Position numbers and translations under genes: made by a program
Notes under the pieces: model-generated
What the model saw: the letters and a program-made list of their open reading frames with translations, nothing else
Database searches by the model: none
What the model was told of the DNA's origin: nothing
Source: CAYHVK01 sp964360255
GTDB lineage: Bacteria > Bdellovibrionota > Bdellovibrionia > Bdellovibrionales > UBA1609
Direction of reading: 5' to 3'
NCBI GenBank assembly: GCA_964360255.1
Contig: CAYHVK010000012.1
Coordinates: 62,001 to 126,000 of the forward strand
DNA: 64,000 nucleotides
In this document: one piece after another, positions 24,836 to 32,858 of the stretch
How the letters are laid out: every line of letters begins with the position of its first letter
Position numbering within the stretch: the first letter of the stretch is position 1

Positions 24836-25693
24836 TCAACTCATCAATCTTCTCAGGGCAATTAAATAATTCTGCATCTTATGATCTTCAAAAACTCTCT
24901 CATAATTCTTCCAAATCACCTGAATCCATAAATTTACGACTTCATCACCAGTTTTTAAGCGGCCCATGACTCCATCTACGCCAATCCAATAAACACCATC
25001 AAAATGCGAGTACTTATCTAGATTACCTCTAAGGTCGTCAAAAATTCTAAAAAAGTTCAAAAGTTTTTCACTTGCTTTAAACTGATAAATTAACATCATG
25101 GCCCACAAGATAAGTGGGGAAAATAATATGCCCACAATCATAACTCTAGGCACAACATCAGTTTGATTCACAAAAAGAAAAAAAGGCACCTTGTTTTTAC
25201 TCGCTCTTTCTTTTGTGCAAATGGGTGGTGATCCAAAACCGTAGCATGCAGTTATCTTACGATTAGATTCTAGTAAAACCGCTGCCGACGCCAAAGCTCC
25301 ACCCAAAGAGTGCCCAATAAAATAAAGCTCATCTACATCAATAGAGTCGAGAGCCAACCCAACAGACTGCTGAATACTGTTGTAGCCAGCAAAAAAGCCA
25401 GCATGCCCCTCATGGGTTAGATCTAATGTGGCTTTTAAGTCTGTTAATATATCCAGCCACTCCATTTCTGTACCGCGAAATACAAGAACCCCAGCTCTTT
25501 CTTTGATGGCCAAAAAGGCCTGAGTATCTGTTTCTTTAGAAAAAAATATTTTCTCTAGTTTGTAATCAATCTCAGATAGTTTGAATTTTAAACTTTTATC
25601 ATCAAGTTCAAATTTCTCATAAGCGATCTCTGATAGCTGTGCGAATTCAATAGCTTTTTTATAGTTGAGCTCATCTAAAGCAGGAGTAGACAT
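24836..25693 (-). CDS. Class 3 lipase-like alpha/beta hydrolase
   Basis: The 285-residue protein has the lipase nucleophile elbow GHSLGGALA (about residue 130), a preceding oxyanion segment (GVLVFRGTE), an aspartate in QTDVVPRV and a histidine in YSHFDGVYWIG, making a full catalytic triad likely. One hydrophobic segment lies between the aspartate and the histidine (about 190-205). No signal peptide is seen, so it may act on membranes from inside the cell. It is AT-rich relative to its surroundings and paired with the CxxC protein. Confidence 0.78.
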   Translation of the reverse strand: MSTPALDELNYKKAIEFAQLSEIAYEKFELDDKSLKFKLSEIDYKLEKIFFSKETDTQAFLAIKERAGVLVFRGTEMEWLDILTDLKATLDLTHEGHAGFFAGYNSIQQSVGLALDSIDVDELYFIGHSLGGALASAAVLLESNRKITACYGFGSPPICTKERASKNKVPFFLFVNQTDVVPRVMIVGILFSPLILWAMMLIYQFKASEKLLNFFRIFDDLRGNLDKYSHFDGVYWIGVDGVMGRLKTGDEVVNLWIQVIWKNYERVFEDHKMQNYLIALRRLMS

Positions 25694-25951
25694 TTAAATC
25701 CTTTTAATAAATAGCAAATATTTAATTATTCTATATCAATTCACTGCTGGATATCTACAGAATTTATAATTCTGCACCTCTCTCAAGACGAACCACCGTG
25801 CCTATAACAATCTGGTCACGGGCAATTCCGACCAAGTCCCGAGGCAAGACTCCCCGCAATATTTCTAATCTCTAAAATAGACCAAGCTCATCCGGCCACC
25901 TATTTGCAATCCATACTTCAAGTCAATCCACTCTTACTCAAAGGAGGCTCT
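25694..25951. other. Intergenic region without recognisable genes
   Basis: This stretch separates the divergent lipase pair and SRPBCC gene. It is AT-rich at the left and shows no open frame, clear terminator or sigma-54-like element. Confidence 0.5.
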
Positions 25952-26491
25952 ATGCAAACATCCCAAGACAAACCCACCCAACCAACGACTCACAAAAACT
26001 CAACTCCCGTATCGCCCCTACTTGTTATCGAACGTGAATTCAGCGTCCCTGTTAGCCAGCTCTTTCAAGCCTTCACAACGCCTAAAGCCCTTAAAGCCTG
26101 GTGGTGGCCTCAAGGACTCTATGCCGATCAGGTCGACATCGATTTTCGCGAAGGCGGTGAATACTTTATCAATATGAAGGGGGCCGCCGATAAAGGCGGC
26201 GGCGGAATGGCCGGTCAATTTCAAGAAATTGTTGAAAATGAGCGTATCGTCATGACAGATAATTTTGCCGATGAAACGGGTCGCGCGATCTCGGCTCAAG
26301 AAGCGAAAATGCCGGGAGAATGGCCGGAACTCGTTTATATCACACTTGAATTTAGTTCGACTGGCGAAAACACGAGCCGCTTCAAACTGTCTCAAGAAGG
26401 CATTCCCCGCGAAATGCAAAAAGACTGTATACAAGGGTGGAATGAATCTTTTGATAAACTTGAGAATTATTTAGTCGGCCGTAAACACTGA
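25952..26491 (+). CDS. SRPBCC/AHSA1-domain protein
   Basis: The ATG at 25952 follows AAAGGAGG with ideal spacing, giving 179 residues. An in-frame start at 25904 lacks such a site. After about 28 low-complexity residues the START-like fold begins: VIEREFSVPVSQLFQAFTTP, KAWWWPQG, and the family-like GGGMAGQFQEIVENERIVMT. AHSA1-type proteins bind hydrophobic ligands or act as Hsp90 co-chaperone-like modules in eukaryotes. The bacterial role is generally unknown. It converges with the XRE gene. Confidence 0.82.
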   Translation: MQTSQDKPTQPTTHKNSTPVSPLLVIEREFSVPVSQLFQAFTTPKALKAWWWPQGLYADQVDIDFREGGEYFINMKGAADKGGGGMAGQFQEIVENERIVMTDNFADETGRAISAQEAKMPGEWPELVYITLEFSSTGENTSRFKLSQEGIPREMQKDCIQGWNESFDKLENYLVGRKH

Positions 26492-26498
26492 GAAAAGC

Positions 26499-26804
26499 TT
26501 ATCCCGCTAGCTTGAAAGTAACTTTGCCGCCGGCGGCAGCAATGACTTTTAAGAATAAATCGCTAGAGATGCCCGCCAGGGCTCCATTCTTGATCGCCGA
26601 CACCTTCGATCTTGCAACATCCGACCGTTTAACGATCTCGTTGACCGTTAAACCAGAGTCATAAATCGCCTTAGTCGCCAATTCAGAGAGAAGAACTTTA
26701 TATTCCATCAACGCGATATCCACCGACGAAACGATGCCTAGAGCTTTAGCGATTTCTTTTGAGTTACTCAAAACAGAAGATTTTTTGTTTTTAGTCTTTT
26801 TCAT
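26499..26804 (-). CDS. XRE-family helix-turn-helix regulator
   Basis: The 101-residue protein has a helix-turn-helix of the XRE/HigA type in its second half (LTVNEIVKRSDVARSKVSAI) and ends KVIAAAGGKVTFKLAG, as many antitoxin-like regulators do. No toxin-like frame flanks it, so it is an orphan. A perfect 20-bp palindrome at 26860-26879 lies in its promoter region and is its likely operator. Confidence 0.75.
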   Translation of the reverse strand: MKKTKNKKSSVLSNSKEIAKALGIVSSVDIALMEYKVLLSELATKAIYDSGLTVNEIVKRSDVARSKVSAIKNGALAGISSDLFLKVIAAAGGKVTFKLAG

Positions 26805-26859
26805 CGTTTAGTTCCCTCATGTATGCCCTCAATCTCCTGTTCACGCTTGCTCTTTCAGT

Positions 26860-26879
26860 ATGTCCCTTTAAAGGGACAT
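26860..26879. promoter_or_regulatory. Perfect 20-bp palindrome upstream of the XRE gene
   Basis: ATGTCCCTTTAAAGGGACAT is fully self-complementary and lies about 55 bp upstream of the XRE start codon. It is a good candidate for autoregulation. Confidence 0.65.
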
Positions 26880-26996
26880 TTTCAAGTCATTTTTTATACC
26901 ATTTGCAGCCAGTAGAAAAGCATCCCTTTGTCAGGCTTAAATGACATTTCAGACGTAAAATCAGGAGTATAATAAAAGGCCGAAGTGAGGTGCACT

Positions 26997-27218
26997 ATGA
27001 ACAACAAATCAGATAACAAAGTACCGAATCACAGTCATGCCTGGAATGGAAGTTGGGAGCGCCCAATGAAAATGGATGAAGATACGCTCCACCCATTTAC
27101 GGTCGCTCGCATGACAGATCATAATGTGCGAGGAGTAGATGAAGAGCCGATGCTGCAACCTCTCCCCATCAGCTTAGATCGTTGGGAAAACGAAGGCGGC
27201 CCAACGCTTCAGCAATAG
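26997..27218 (+). CDS. Small hydrophilic protein of unknown function
   Basis: From the ATG at 26997 (GTGAGG upstream) the product is 73 residues, rich in Asn, His, Asp and Pro, with no membrane segment. I recognise no family. It stands alone between the XRE and HupE regions. Confidence 0.4.
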   Translation: MNNKSDNKVPNHSHAWNGSWERPMKMDEDTLHPFTVARMTDHNVRGVDEEPMLQPLPISLDRWENEGGPTLQQ

Positions 27219-27290
27219 AATCGCTGATTAACTAGTTCTATTCAGTAAAATCTTGTTGCCTGATCAAAAAGCTCCCCGCAAGATTAGTAT

Positions 27291-27641
27291 GTGAATAAAA
27301 CTGGATACTTCATCTTAGCCAGCCTCTACTTGCTTTGCTTTTTATCGGCAAACTTGACTGGCTCAATTTGGCAAACGTCTAAAGTTGAATACACACACAC
27401 TCATAATCATGACGATGACCATCACCATGAACATGCTGATCATGATGAACCTGCCAATAACCACAAAGAGCAGCCTCACCAACACGAAACCTTGATAAGC
27501 AGTCAGCAACCTTTTCTACATAGCGAATTTTTAGCTCATGTTGTTCGCCTCGAGTTAGCTGCACCACATTCTGATTTCGATCAAAATCCCCCACAAACCC
27601 CTTATATTTTCGGAATCTTCCGCCCTCCGATTAACGTCTAA
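27291..27641 (+). CDS. Histidine-rich exported protein (putative metal binding)
   Basis: The 116-residue product starts with GTG and a hydrophobic signal or anchor (about residues 4-24). It then carries a striking His/Asp cluster (HTHNHDDDHHHEHADHD and further HxxxxHQH) and a C-terminal region without His runs. Such clusters bind Zn, Ni, Co or Cu in the periplasm. It stands about 95 bp upstream of the HupE-like gene, so it is probably part of the same metal module. The ribosome site is weak. Confidence 0.6.
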   Translation: MNKTGYFILASLYLLCFLSANLTGSIWQTSKVEYTHTHNHDDDHHHEHADHDEPANNHKEQPHQHETLISSQQPFLHSEFLAHVVRLELAAPHSDFDQNPPQTPYIFGIFRPPINV

Positions 27642-27669
27642 TACCTTTAAAACACATTAAATTTTTTTG

Positions 27670-27684
27670 GGTCAACCTTTGACC
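27670..27684. promoter_or_regulatory. Palindrome GGTCAA-CCT-TTGACC upstream of hupE
   Basis: A 6+3+6 inverted repeat about 50 bp before the HupE start. The right arm could also serve as a -35 box. It may be an operator for a metal-responsive regulator; no regulator is seen nearby. Confidence 0.35.
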
Positions 27685-27735
27685 TATTCGTTAATTTTAA
27701 TTTTTCATCACAGAGATGAAATCAAAGGAGTAGAA

Positions 27736-28491
27736 GTGAGATTTTTTGTATTTATATTTTCACTGCTCATGAGCACAGATCTTTGGGCTCATGGCATATC
27801 TGAAGCTGATAAAATGTCCATGCTGAGTGGTGGTTACTTAAAGTATATCTGGCTCGGCGCCACACATATGCTGACAGGTTACGACCACTTACTGTTTATA
27901 TTTGGCGTTATCTTCTTTCTAACAACGTTTAAAGATATTGTGAAGTTCATCAGCGTATTTACGTTGGGCCACTGTATCACGCTTATCTTTGCGACGTTTT
28001 TTCAAATCACCACTAATTACTACCTTATCGATGCGGTTATTGCGATCAGCGTAATGTACAAGGGCTTCGAGAATCTAGATGGATTCAAAAAGTATTTCGA
28101 TTGGCAGCCGCCGACGCTTGTACGAATGGTATTCATCTTTGGTTTAATCCACGGCTTTGGCCTCTCAACACGTCTGCAACAACTTCCACTCGGCGATGAC
28201 AGCATGGCAATGCTTGGACGGATTCTATCGTTCAATATCGGCGTCGAAATTGGACAGATTGTCGCTCTGACGGTCATGCTCATTTTTCTTCGGGGCTGGC
28301 GAAAAGCAGATTCATTCGCAAAGTTTGCTAAAGCAGCAAACGTGGCCCTAGTTGCTGGAGGCATTTTACTACTTTTAATGCAGCTGCACGGGCATACACA
28401 CACGGCTCATGTAGAAGATTACCCGCTGAATCAAGACGACCACAATCATATTCACCAAGATTTAAAAGCAGAAGAACTCAACGAACACTAA
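27736..28491 (+). CDS. HupE/UreJ-family membrane protein (putative metal permease)
   Basis: I set the start at the GTG at 27736, five bases after AAAGGAG, giving 251 residues with a signal sequence that leaves a mature N-terminal His-Gly (LWAHG). The body has six or seven membrane segments and the family-like GYDHLLFIFGVIFFL and LIHGFGLS motifs. The C-terminus is His-rich (HGHTHTAH, HNHIHQ). HupE/UreJ proteins transport nickel or cobalt. Given the exported His-rich partner and the following DUF6488-like gene, uptake of a transition metal is likely; which one cannot be told. Confidence 0.85.
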   Translation: MRFFVFIFSLLMSTDLWAHGISEADKMSMLSGGYLKYIWLGATHMLTGYDHLLFIFGVIFFLTTFKDIVKFISVFTLGHCITLIFATFFQITTNYYLIDAVIAISVMYKGFENLDGFKKYFDWQPPTLVRMVFIFGLIHGFGLSTRLQQLPLGDDSMAMLGRILSFNIGVEIGQIVALTVMLIFLRGWRKADSFAKFAKAANVALVAGGILLLLMQLHGHTHTAHVEDYPLNQDDHNHIHQDLKAEELNEH

Positions 28492-28510
28492 CTCTTTAAA
28501 GGAGAGAATC

Positions 28511-28843
28511 ATGAAAAAGTTAATTTTACTCGCAGCTATCGGACTTTGGACACCAGCCCTGCTCGCTGGCGGTGGCCATTTTCACCCAAAGAAAGTTGCA
28601 AAATGCACAGCTGAATGCACTGCTGATCAACTGAAAGCCGCACTTCCAGAAGCCATCAATCATCTCAGCAAATGGGGAAAGATCGATGCTTCTTGGAAGA
28701 CAGCAAAAGTGACTGATGTTTCAAAAAAGACATTCAGTAAAGGCCCTGAGTGGGTTCTCACACTCGATAATGCTGGAAAGAAACATTACGTCTTTATCAC
28801 ACTTGATGGCTTCGTTGCCGGCGCCAACGATACAGGAGACTGA
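28511..28843 (+). CDS. DUF6488-like exported small protein
   Basis: The 110-residue protein has a signal peptide, a mature start GGGHFHP, a CTAECTADQL cysteine pair and a C-terminal beta-rich part ending VTLDGFVAGANDTG. I associate this pattern with a small family (DUF6488) found beside HupE-like permeases. It follows hupE by 19 bases after AAAGGAGAG, so it is co-transcribed. It probably binds metal or interacts with the permease (inference). Confidence 0.6.
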   Translation: MKKLILLAAIGLWTPALLAGGGHFHPKKVAKCTAECTADQLKAALPEAINHLSKWGKIDASWKTAKVTDVSKKTFSKGPEWVLTLDNAGKKHYVFITLDGFVAGANDTGD

Positions 28844-28853
28844 CTCTATCGAG

Positions 28854-29324
28854 CTACCCTTCAAGAAGACTGCGTAACATCCAAGCTGTTTTTTCATGAA
28901 GCTGCATTCGTTGAGTGAGCAAATCTGCCGAAGCCTGATCTTGCCCTCGCTCGACAGCAGAGAATGCAGCTCGTGCTGTACGTATAACAGACTCATGACC
29001 TTGCACGAGCTGAAGAATCATATCGCGAAAACTCGGGACACCAATTGGCTCTTTAATCGAACTTAAAGTCGCGAATTCTCTATATGTAGCAGGAGCAAAA
29101 AAACCTAAAGCTCGAATACGCTCAGCGATCAAATCAACAGCAAGAGCGAGCTCAGTGTACTGTTGCTCAAACATCAAGTGCAGCGTTTGAAACATAGGAC
29201 CAGTGACATTCCAATGAAAGTTATGAGTCATTAAGTAGAGCGTGTATGAATCAGCCAGCACTTTTGATAGCTCAGTCACAATAATTTCACGATCAACTTG
29301 TTTTATTCCAATATCCATTTGCAT
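28854..29324 (-). CDS. dps: Dps-family DNA-binding ferritin
   Basis: The 156-residue protein has the Dps ferroxidase residues: HNFHWNVTGPMFQTLHLMFE (two His and an acidic pair) and AVDLIAERIRALG. Dps forms a dodecamer that oxidises and stores iron with peroxide and protects DNA in starved or stressed cells. AAGGAG precedes the ATG. It has a sigma-54-like promoter at 29361-29376 and shares an enhancer-like palindrome with the divergent gene at 29544. Confidence 0.93.
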   Translation of the reverse strand: MQMDIGIKQVDREIIVTELSKVLADSYTLYLMTHNFHWNVTGPMFQTLHLMFEQQYTELALAVDLIAERIRALGFFAPATYREFATLSSIKEPIGVPSFRDMILQLVQGHESVIRTARAAFSAVERGQDQASADLLTQRMQLHEKTAWMLRSLLEG

Positions 29325-29360
29325 AAAATCTCCTTAAGTTTGAGTTGCATTGAACTCAAG

Positions 29361-29376
29361 TGCAATTATTCCACCA
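29361..29376 (-). promoter_or_regulatory. Sigma-54-type -24/-12 element for dps
   Basis: On the reverse strand TGGTGGAATAATTGCA, GG-N10-GC with TTGCA. The predicted start is near 29350, 26 bases before the ATG. The enhancer-like palindrome is 43 bp upstream. Confidence 0.68.
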
Positions 29377-29418
29377 CGCCTATTAACTGACTTAAATGAG
29401 ATGACCTGCTCGCGATGA

Positions 29419-29429
29419 GACAATTTGTC
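29419..29429. promoter_or_regulatory. Enhancer-like palindrome GACAATTTGTC (dps / 29544 gene)
   Basis: A perfect GACAA-T-TTGTC, preceded by TGA, between two divergent sigma-54-like elements (43 bp and 62 bp away). Confidence 0.7.
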
Positions 29430-29490
29430 CTGTAAGGGGCCAAGATGGCGAGAAGCTAGACCCCAATTGAACTCTGTACCCTTACCGCCT

Positions 29491-29506
29491 CGGCACTTTT
29501 CTTGCG
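29491..29506 (+). promoter_or_regulatory. Sigma-54-type -24/-12 element for the transglutaminase-like gene
   Basis: CGGCACTTTTCTTGCG, GG-N10-GC, close to GGCACn5TTGC. Predicted start near 29517. Confidence 0.68.
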
Positions 29507-29543
29507 TGCATTCAGCGCAGACTAAATAAAAAAGGGGGAGCTC

Positions 29544-31025
29544 TTGCTCAAAATATTTGGAATATCGATTTTATCACTGTTTTTTTACTCACAATCATTT
29601 GGAGGCTTTTTAAATCGCTTCAAAGAAAATAGCGTACGGGCTATGAGCGAAATCCCGGCGAAGAGCGGAGCCAGCTACGGCGAGTCTCAACTCCAAGAAA
29701 AAATTAGAGCCTGCCGCCAAACTCCTTCACGAAAATTTATTATGAATTCGGCCCATTCGCTTTATAAACGTATGTCGGCCAACACGCGCCTAAAGAGCTT
29801 CAACGAAAGCACTGAGTCGGCCGCTGATTTTTTAGAGAATCCTCAAGTCATCAACAAAATTCACTCTCTCGATAAAAACCTCAGAGACGGCGCAGTGCTG
29901 TCACGACCCTGGTCAGGAGATTTCTGGGCCTTGCGCTCAGGTACAGCCGCCAAAAGATATATGGACCCTAATTTTCCGGCTCATGGCTCGTGGCAAGACG
30001 CTTACAATTATTACTTAGCCAACCCACCATTAAAGACAGAGCAAGCCCTGCTCGCCCCCACAGAAAAATATGACTTAATTGTCGGAGATAAAAACTTTTC
30101 CTTAACTTCTGCCAACTGGAGTCAGGGTCAATCTTATAATGATGAATTCGGTGAAGTAGAAGCTTGGATGGGAATCTGTCACGGCTGGGCCCCGGCCTCG
30201 TTTATGGAGCCCCGCCCGGTTCGCACCGTCAGCATCCCCAGTTATGTAAGCGGTCAAACACCGGTTACATTTGTTCCGGATGATGTGAAAGCACTAGCCA
30301 CTTTAAAGTGGGCCAATGGCACGGTCATTACCAGTGATTACTCTCGACCTGGCACCCGCTTTCTCGGCAGTCGATGCCACGACAAAGCGCCGCCCACAGA
30401 CCCTGAGACAGACAGAATTATTAATCCTGGTTGTTTTGACCTCAATCCCGGAACTTGGCATATCGTAGTGACTAATCAAGTTGGGAGCGAGCGCCGTCCA
30501 TTCATCATTGATGCCGCTTATGACTATGAGGTTTGGAACCAACCCGTCAGCACCTACAGTTATCGCTATTTTAATCCAAAAACTATGAAAGAGTCAGACG
30601 TTTTAGAAAAATCAACAATCAGTTTTAAAGATCCAGATTTTAAAGATAAATTTTCTAATTATCGTAAAAATCCAAATGCCGTTAAACTCGTGGGCATCGT
30701 CATGACACTTTCATACGTCATTGAAACCCAGCCTCGCGGATTACAAGTTGATTCTCCGGATAACGACAACGAGCGCACTGTTACATATTACTACGATTTA
30801 GAAATTGATGGAAACGATCAAATCATCGGTGGTGAATGGTACCAAAACAGCCATCCAGATTTTATCTGGATGCCAGTGAAAGAATCGATGGCCTTAAATC
30901 AAGAGGACATGCAGGTGCGAAATGATAATGACGTCATTAGAGTGGCCCCTTACGCCTCTCAAGCGGCAGCATCGCCACTCAATTATGTTTTACAAAAAAT
31001 TATTGCGGCTTCGGCGGTGAATTAA
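29544..31025 (+). CDS. Exported transglutaminase-elicitor-like protein
   Basis: The 493-residue product starts with TTG at 29544, supported by an excellent ribosome site (AGGGGGAG, five bases before) and a signal peptide (MLKIFGISILSLFFYSQSFG). Its middle has MGICHGWAPASF, NPGTWHIVVTNQ, AAYDYEVWNQPV and GGEWYQNSHPDFIWMP. These resemble the Cys-His-Asp layout of the transglutaminase elicitor family (first described in oomycetes, also in bacteria), which cross-link or hydrolyse protein glutamines. Predicted periplasmic or secreted. The family call is from memory of motifs and is moderately sure. Confidence 0.6.
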   Translation: MLKIFGISILSLFFYSQSFGGFLNRFKENSVRAMSEIPAKSGASYGESQLQEKIRACRQTPSRKFIMNSAHSLYKRMSANTRLKSFNESTESAADFLENPQVINKIHSLDKNLRDGAVLSRPWSGDFWALRSGTAAKRYMDPNFPAHGSWQDAYNYYLANPPLKTEQALLAPTEKYDLIVGDKNFSLTSANWSQGQSYNDEFGEVEAWMGICHGWAPASFMEPRPVRTVSIPSYVSGQTPVTFVPDDVKALATLKWANGTVITSDYSRPGTRFLGSRCHDKAPPTDPETDRIINPGCFDLNPGTWHIVVTNQVGSERRPFIIDAAYDYEVWNQPVSTYSYRYFNPKTMKESDVLEKSTISFKDPDFKDKFSNYRKNPNAVKLVGIVMTLSYVIETQPRGLQVDSPDNDNERTVTYYYDLEIDGNDQIIGGEWYQNSHPDFIWMPVKESMALNQEDMQVRNDNDVIRVAPYASQAAASPLNYVLQKIIAASAVN

Positions 31026-31029
31026 AAAG

Positions 31030-31620
31030 TTATTGGGCGTGAAACTCGGCCACTAATTTGGCCAGCTGCTCAAGCCCAATATTCACCTTCTTAATAAATG
31101 AAGCCTCATGAGGAATAAAAATAAAGCGCGGATGGGGCGACCAAAGATCTTTCAGCTTGCGGTTAAGATGCAAGGCTTCTTCGGTCGTCTCTATACGAAT
31201 CGGATTACCACCCTCGAAAGAAATCCCGCCGACAGCTGCCGTCTCAAAAAATAAAACCGCATCATAGCGTAAAAATTCTTTCTCAATAGTTGTTTCCATC
31301 TCTGCGAAAAAGCCAAGAGGCTCGCCCGGCCAGTAGGCCGCGCCATCGACCGTGCCACGATCACAAAGAAGAATCCGACCTCCGTATTGGGCCGCTTGTG
31401 CTTCTTCAAGATTCTTTTGCACATGATAGATCGCTCGTTGCGTAGCTTTATGGGCCTCGGCATTACCACTGCGAGGGAAGCCACCCCCATAAAGTAACGT
31501 TGCAGCTTCTGGTACCACCACAACGTCAGGCCCAATCTCACGACGGTAAAGATCAGCCGCTGTAGTTTTACCACCGCCAGGACCACCGGTTAAGACTATA
31601 CGAAATGGATTCCGTTTCAT
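31030..31620 (-). CDS. P-loop NTPase of the AAA_28 / nucleotide-kinase-like type
   Basis: The 196-residue protein has a Walker A motif (LTGGPGGGKTT, about residues 10-20), a PEAATLLYGGGFP segment and a CDRGTVDGAAYWPG segment typical of the AAA_28 family, whose members resemble small-molecule kinases. Substrate unknown. It converges with the transglutaminase-like gene (four-base gap). Confidence 0.75.
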   Translation of the reverse strand: MKRNPFRIVLTGGPGGGKTTAADLYRREIGPDVVVVPEAATLLYGGGFPRSGNAEAHKATQRAIYHVQKNLEEAQAAQYGGRILLCDRGTVDGAAYWPGEPLGFFAEMETTIEKEFLRYDAVLFFETAAVGGISFEGGNPIRIETTEEALHLNRKLKDLWSPHPRFIFIPHEASFIKKVNIGLEQLAKLVAEFHAQ

Positions 31621-31674
31621 TTTTCACCCTTTGTAAATCTTTGGTCAAAAAGACCCCTATTTATCTCTCACTCA

Positions 31675-31685
31675 GACAATTTGTC
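31675..31685. promoter_or_regulatory. Enhancer-like palindrome GACAATTTGTC upstream of the CBS gene
   Basis: A perfect copy, in context CAGACAATTTGTCACGA, 51 bp upstream of the -24/-12 element at 31736-31751. Confidence 0.7.
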
Positions 31686-31735
31686 ACGATTGGCGCCAAA
31701 AGTCGCGAGGAAACCCACTATAAATCAAATAAGCA

Positions 31736-31751
31736 CGGCATCAAAATTGCG
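31736..31751 (+). promoter_or_regulatory. Sigma-54-type -24/-12 element for the CBS gene
   Basis: CGGCATCAAAATTGCG, GG-N10-GC with TTGC. Predicted start near 31762, 13 bases before the ATG. Confidence 0.65.
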
Positions 31752-31774
31752 ACATAAAAAAGCACGGAGGATCT

Positions 31775-32287
31775 ATGACAACTACTTTGACTAAAGAAAT
31801 GAGTACAAACCTTATAACTGTTAATAAAGCCGAAATCCTGCACACAGCGTACCGAATTATGAGCGCTAATCGAATTCGCCATTTGGCTGTGACCAATGAG
31901 TTCAATGAGATTTGCGGCATTCTCTCTGATCGAGATGTTCAGCGCGGAATGAGCTCACAAGTGACGAATATTTTCGGAATGCGCGTTGAAGATTTAAAGT
32001 TTTTACCGGACTCAAAAGTTGGTGATTACATGACCTGGCCACCAAAAATGATCAGTGCTGAAAGTGATCTTCGCGACGCGGCCCAACTCTTTCTCGATGA
32101 GAAAATCTCAGCCGTTCTTATTGCCGACGGAAAAAAGGTAGAAGGAATTATCACGACTGATGATCTTTTACGTGTTCTGCTTAAACTCTTGAACGACAAA
32201 GATGGAATTACTCATAAAATAAGTGATTTCTTTACGAAAGACTTTTTAGGAAGAGTTTCACAAATGGCGAGCGATTCTGGCCTTTAA
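31775..32287 (+). CDS. CBS-domain pair protein
   Basis: The 170-residue protein consists of two CBS motifs (first with RIRHLAVTNEFNEICGILSD, second with KISAVLIADGKKVEGIITTD) and a short helical tail. CBS pairs bind adenosine nucleotides and report energy state. It has GGAGG before the ATG and its own sigma-54-like promoter and enhancer-like site. A paralogue at 41001-41405 starts the Usp operon. Target unknown. Confidence 0.88.
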   Translation: MTTTLTKEMSTNLITVNKAEILHTAYRIMSANRIRHLAVTNEFNEICGILSDRDVQRGMSSQVTNIFGMRVEDLKFLPDSKVGDYMTWPPKMISAESDLRDAAQLFLDEKISAVLIADGKKVEGIITTDDLLRVLLKLLNDKDGITHKISDFFTKDFLGRVSQMASDSGL

Positions 32288-32294
32288 TTTCTCC

Positions 32295-32321
32295 GTAGGG
32301 TCGTCGAAGTGGCGACCCTAC
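32295..32321. terminator. Bidirectional hairpin between convergent genes
   Basis: GTAGGGTCG (32295-32303) pairs perfectly with CGACCCTAC (32313-32321) between the CBS gene stop and the phosphatidyltransferase stop. T-runs are weak, so termination is likely but not certain. Confidence 0.45.
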
Positions 32322-32857
32322 TAGAAGAAGCGTGTATTTCTTGTTTTATGAAGCTTCCCAAATAGAAAATTATTTACGTAGAGAATGGCGGCCATAATGC
32401 TAAAGGTGCAGGCAAGGCCAATTAATAAATTTTGCGGAACCCAATTGAATAGCACGTTCAAAAATACAAGATACTGTGTGGCAGTTGTGACCTTACCCCA
32501 GAAACTAGGTTTTAAATCTTTAATAAAGTCTAAATGACGAACATAAAAAATAGTAAGAGCAAGACCGACGACAACAGTGATATCACGAATGAGTAGCACA
32601 AAAATCTGAGCGCCGCTAAGACTCCCCTCTAAAAAGAAAGTGAGCGCCACAGACGCAGCTACGAGTCGATCGGCAATGGGATCGGCCACTCGCCCCCAAA
32701 CTGTTTCGGCGTTTATAATTCGAGCAATAAAGCCATCAAGAAATTCCGTTAACAATGCCGATGTAAGAATCAATAAACGCTGGCCCGGGTCAACAAACGG
32801 AAACATCAAAGCCAGAAGAACTCTTAAAATTGTTAGTAAATTCGGAATACTTTTCAA
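32321..32857 (-). CDS. CDP-alcohol phosphatidyltransferase family protein
   Basis: I prefer the TTG start at 32857, directly behind the HPF stop and after AGAGCGGA, giving 178 residues beginning LKSIPNLLTILRVLLAL. A longer frame to 32953 would overlap HPF by 95 bases. The signature DG-x2-AR-x8-G-x3-D-x3-D is complete (DGFIARIINAETVWGRVADP and IAD), with about five membrane segments. It is of the phosphatidylglycerophosphate synthase (PgsA) type. A paired position with HPF under a stress promoter is unusual for a housekeeping lipid enzyme, so it may be a second, condition-specific copy. Confidence 0.82.
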   Translation of the reverse strand: MKSIPNLLTILRVLLALMFPFVDPGQRLLILTSALLTEFLDGFIARIINAETVWGRVADPIADRLVAASVALTFFLEGSLSGAQIFVLLIRDITVVVGLALTIFYVRHLDFIKDLKPSFWGKVTTATQYLVFLNVLFNWVPQNLLIGLACTFSIMAAILYVNNFLFGKLHKTRNTRFF

Positions 32858-32858
32858 A

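Noticed and set aside
24034..25504. 14-bp repeat CCAGCTCTTTCTTT at 24034 and 25491 as boundaries of an insertion
   Set aside because: The second copy lies within the lipase coding region, not at its end, so it cannot bound the pair; probably chance.
26499..27218. Toxin-antitoxin pair (XRE gene with the 73-residue frame)
   Set aside because: The two are divergent and about 190 bp apart, and the 73-residue protein does not resemble a known toxin.
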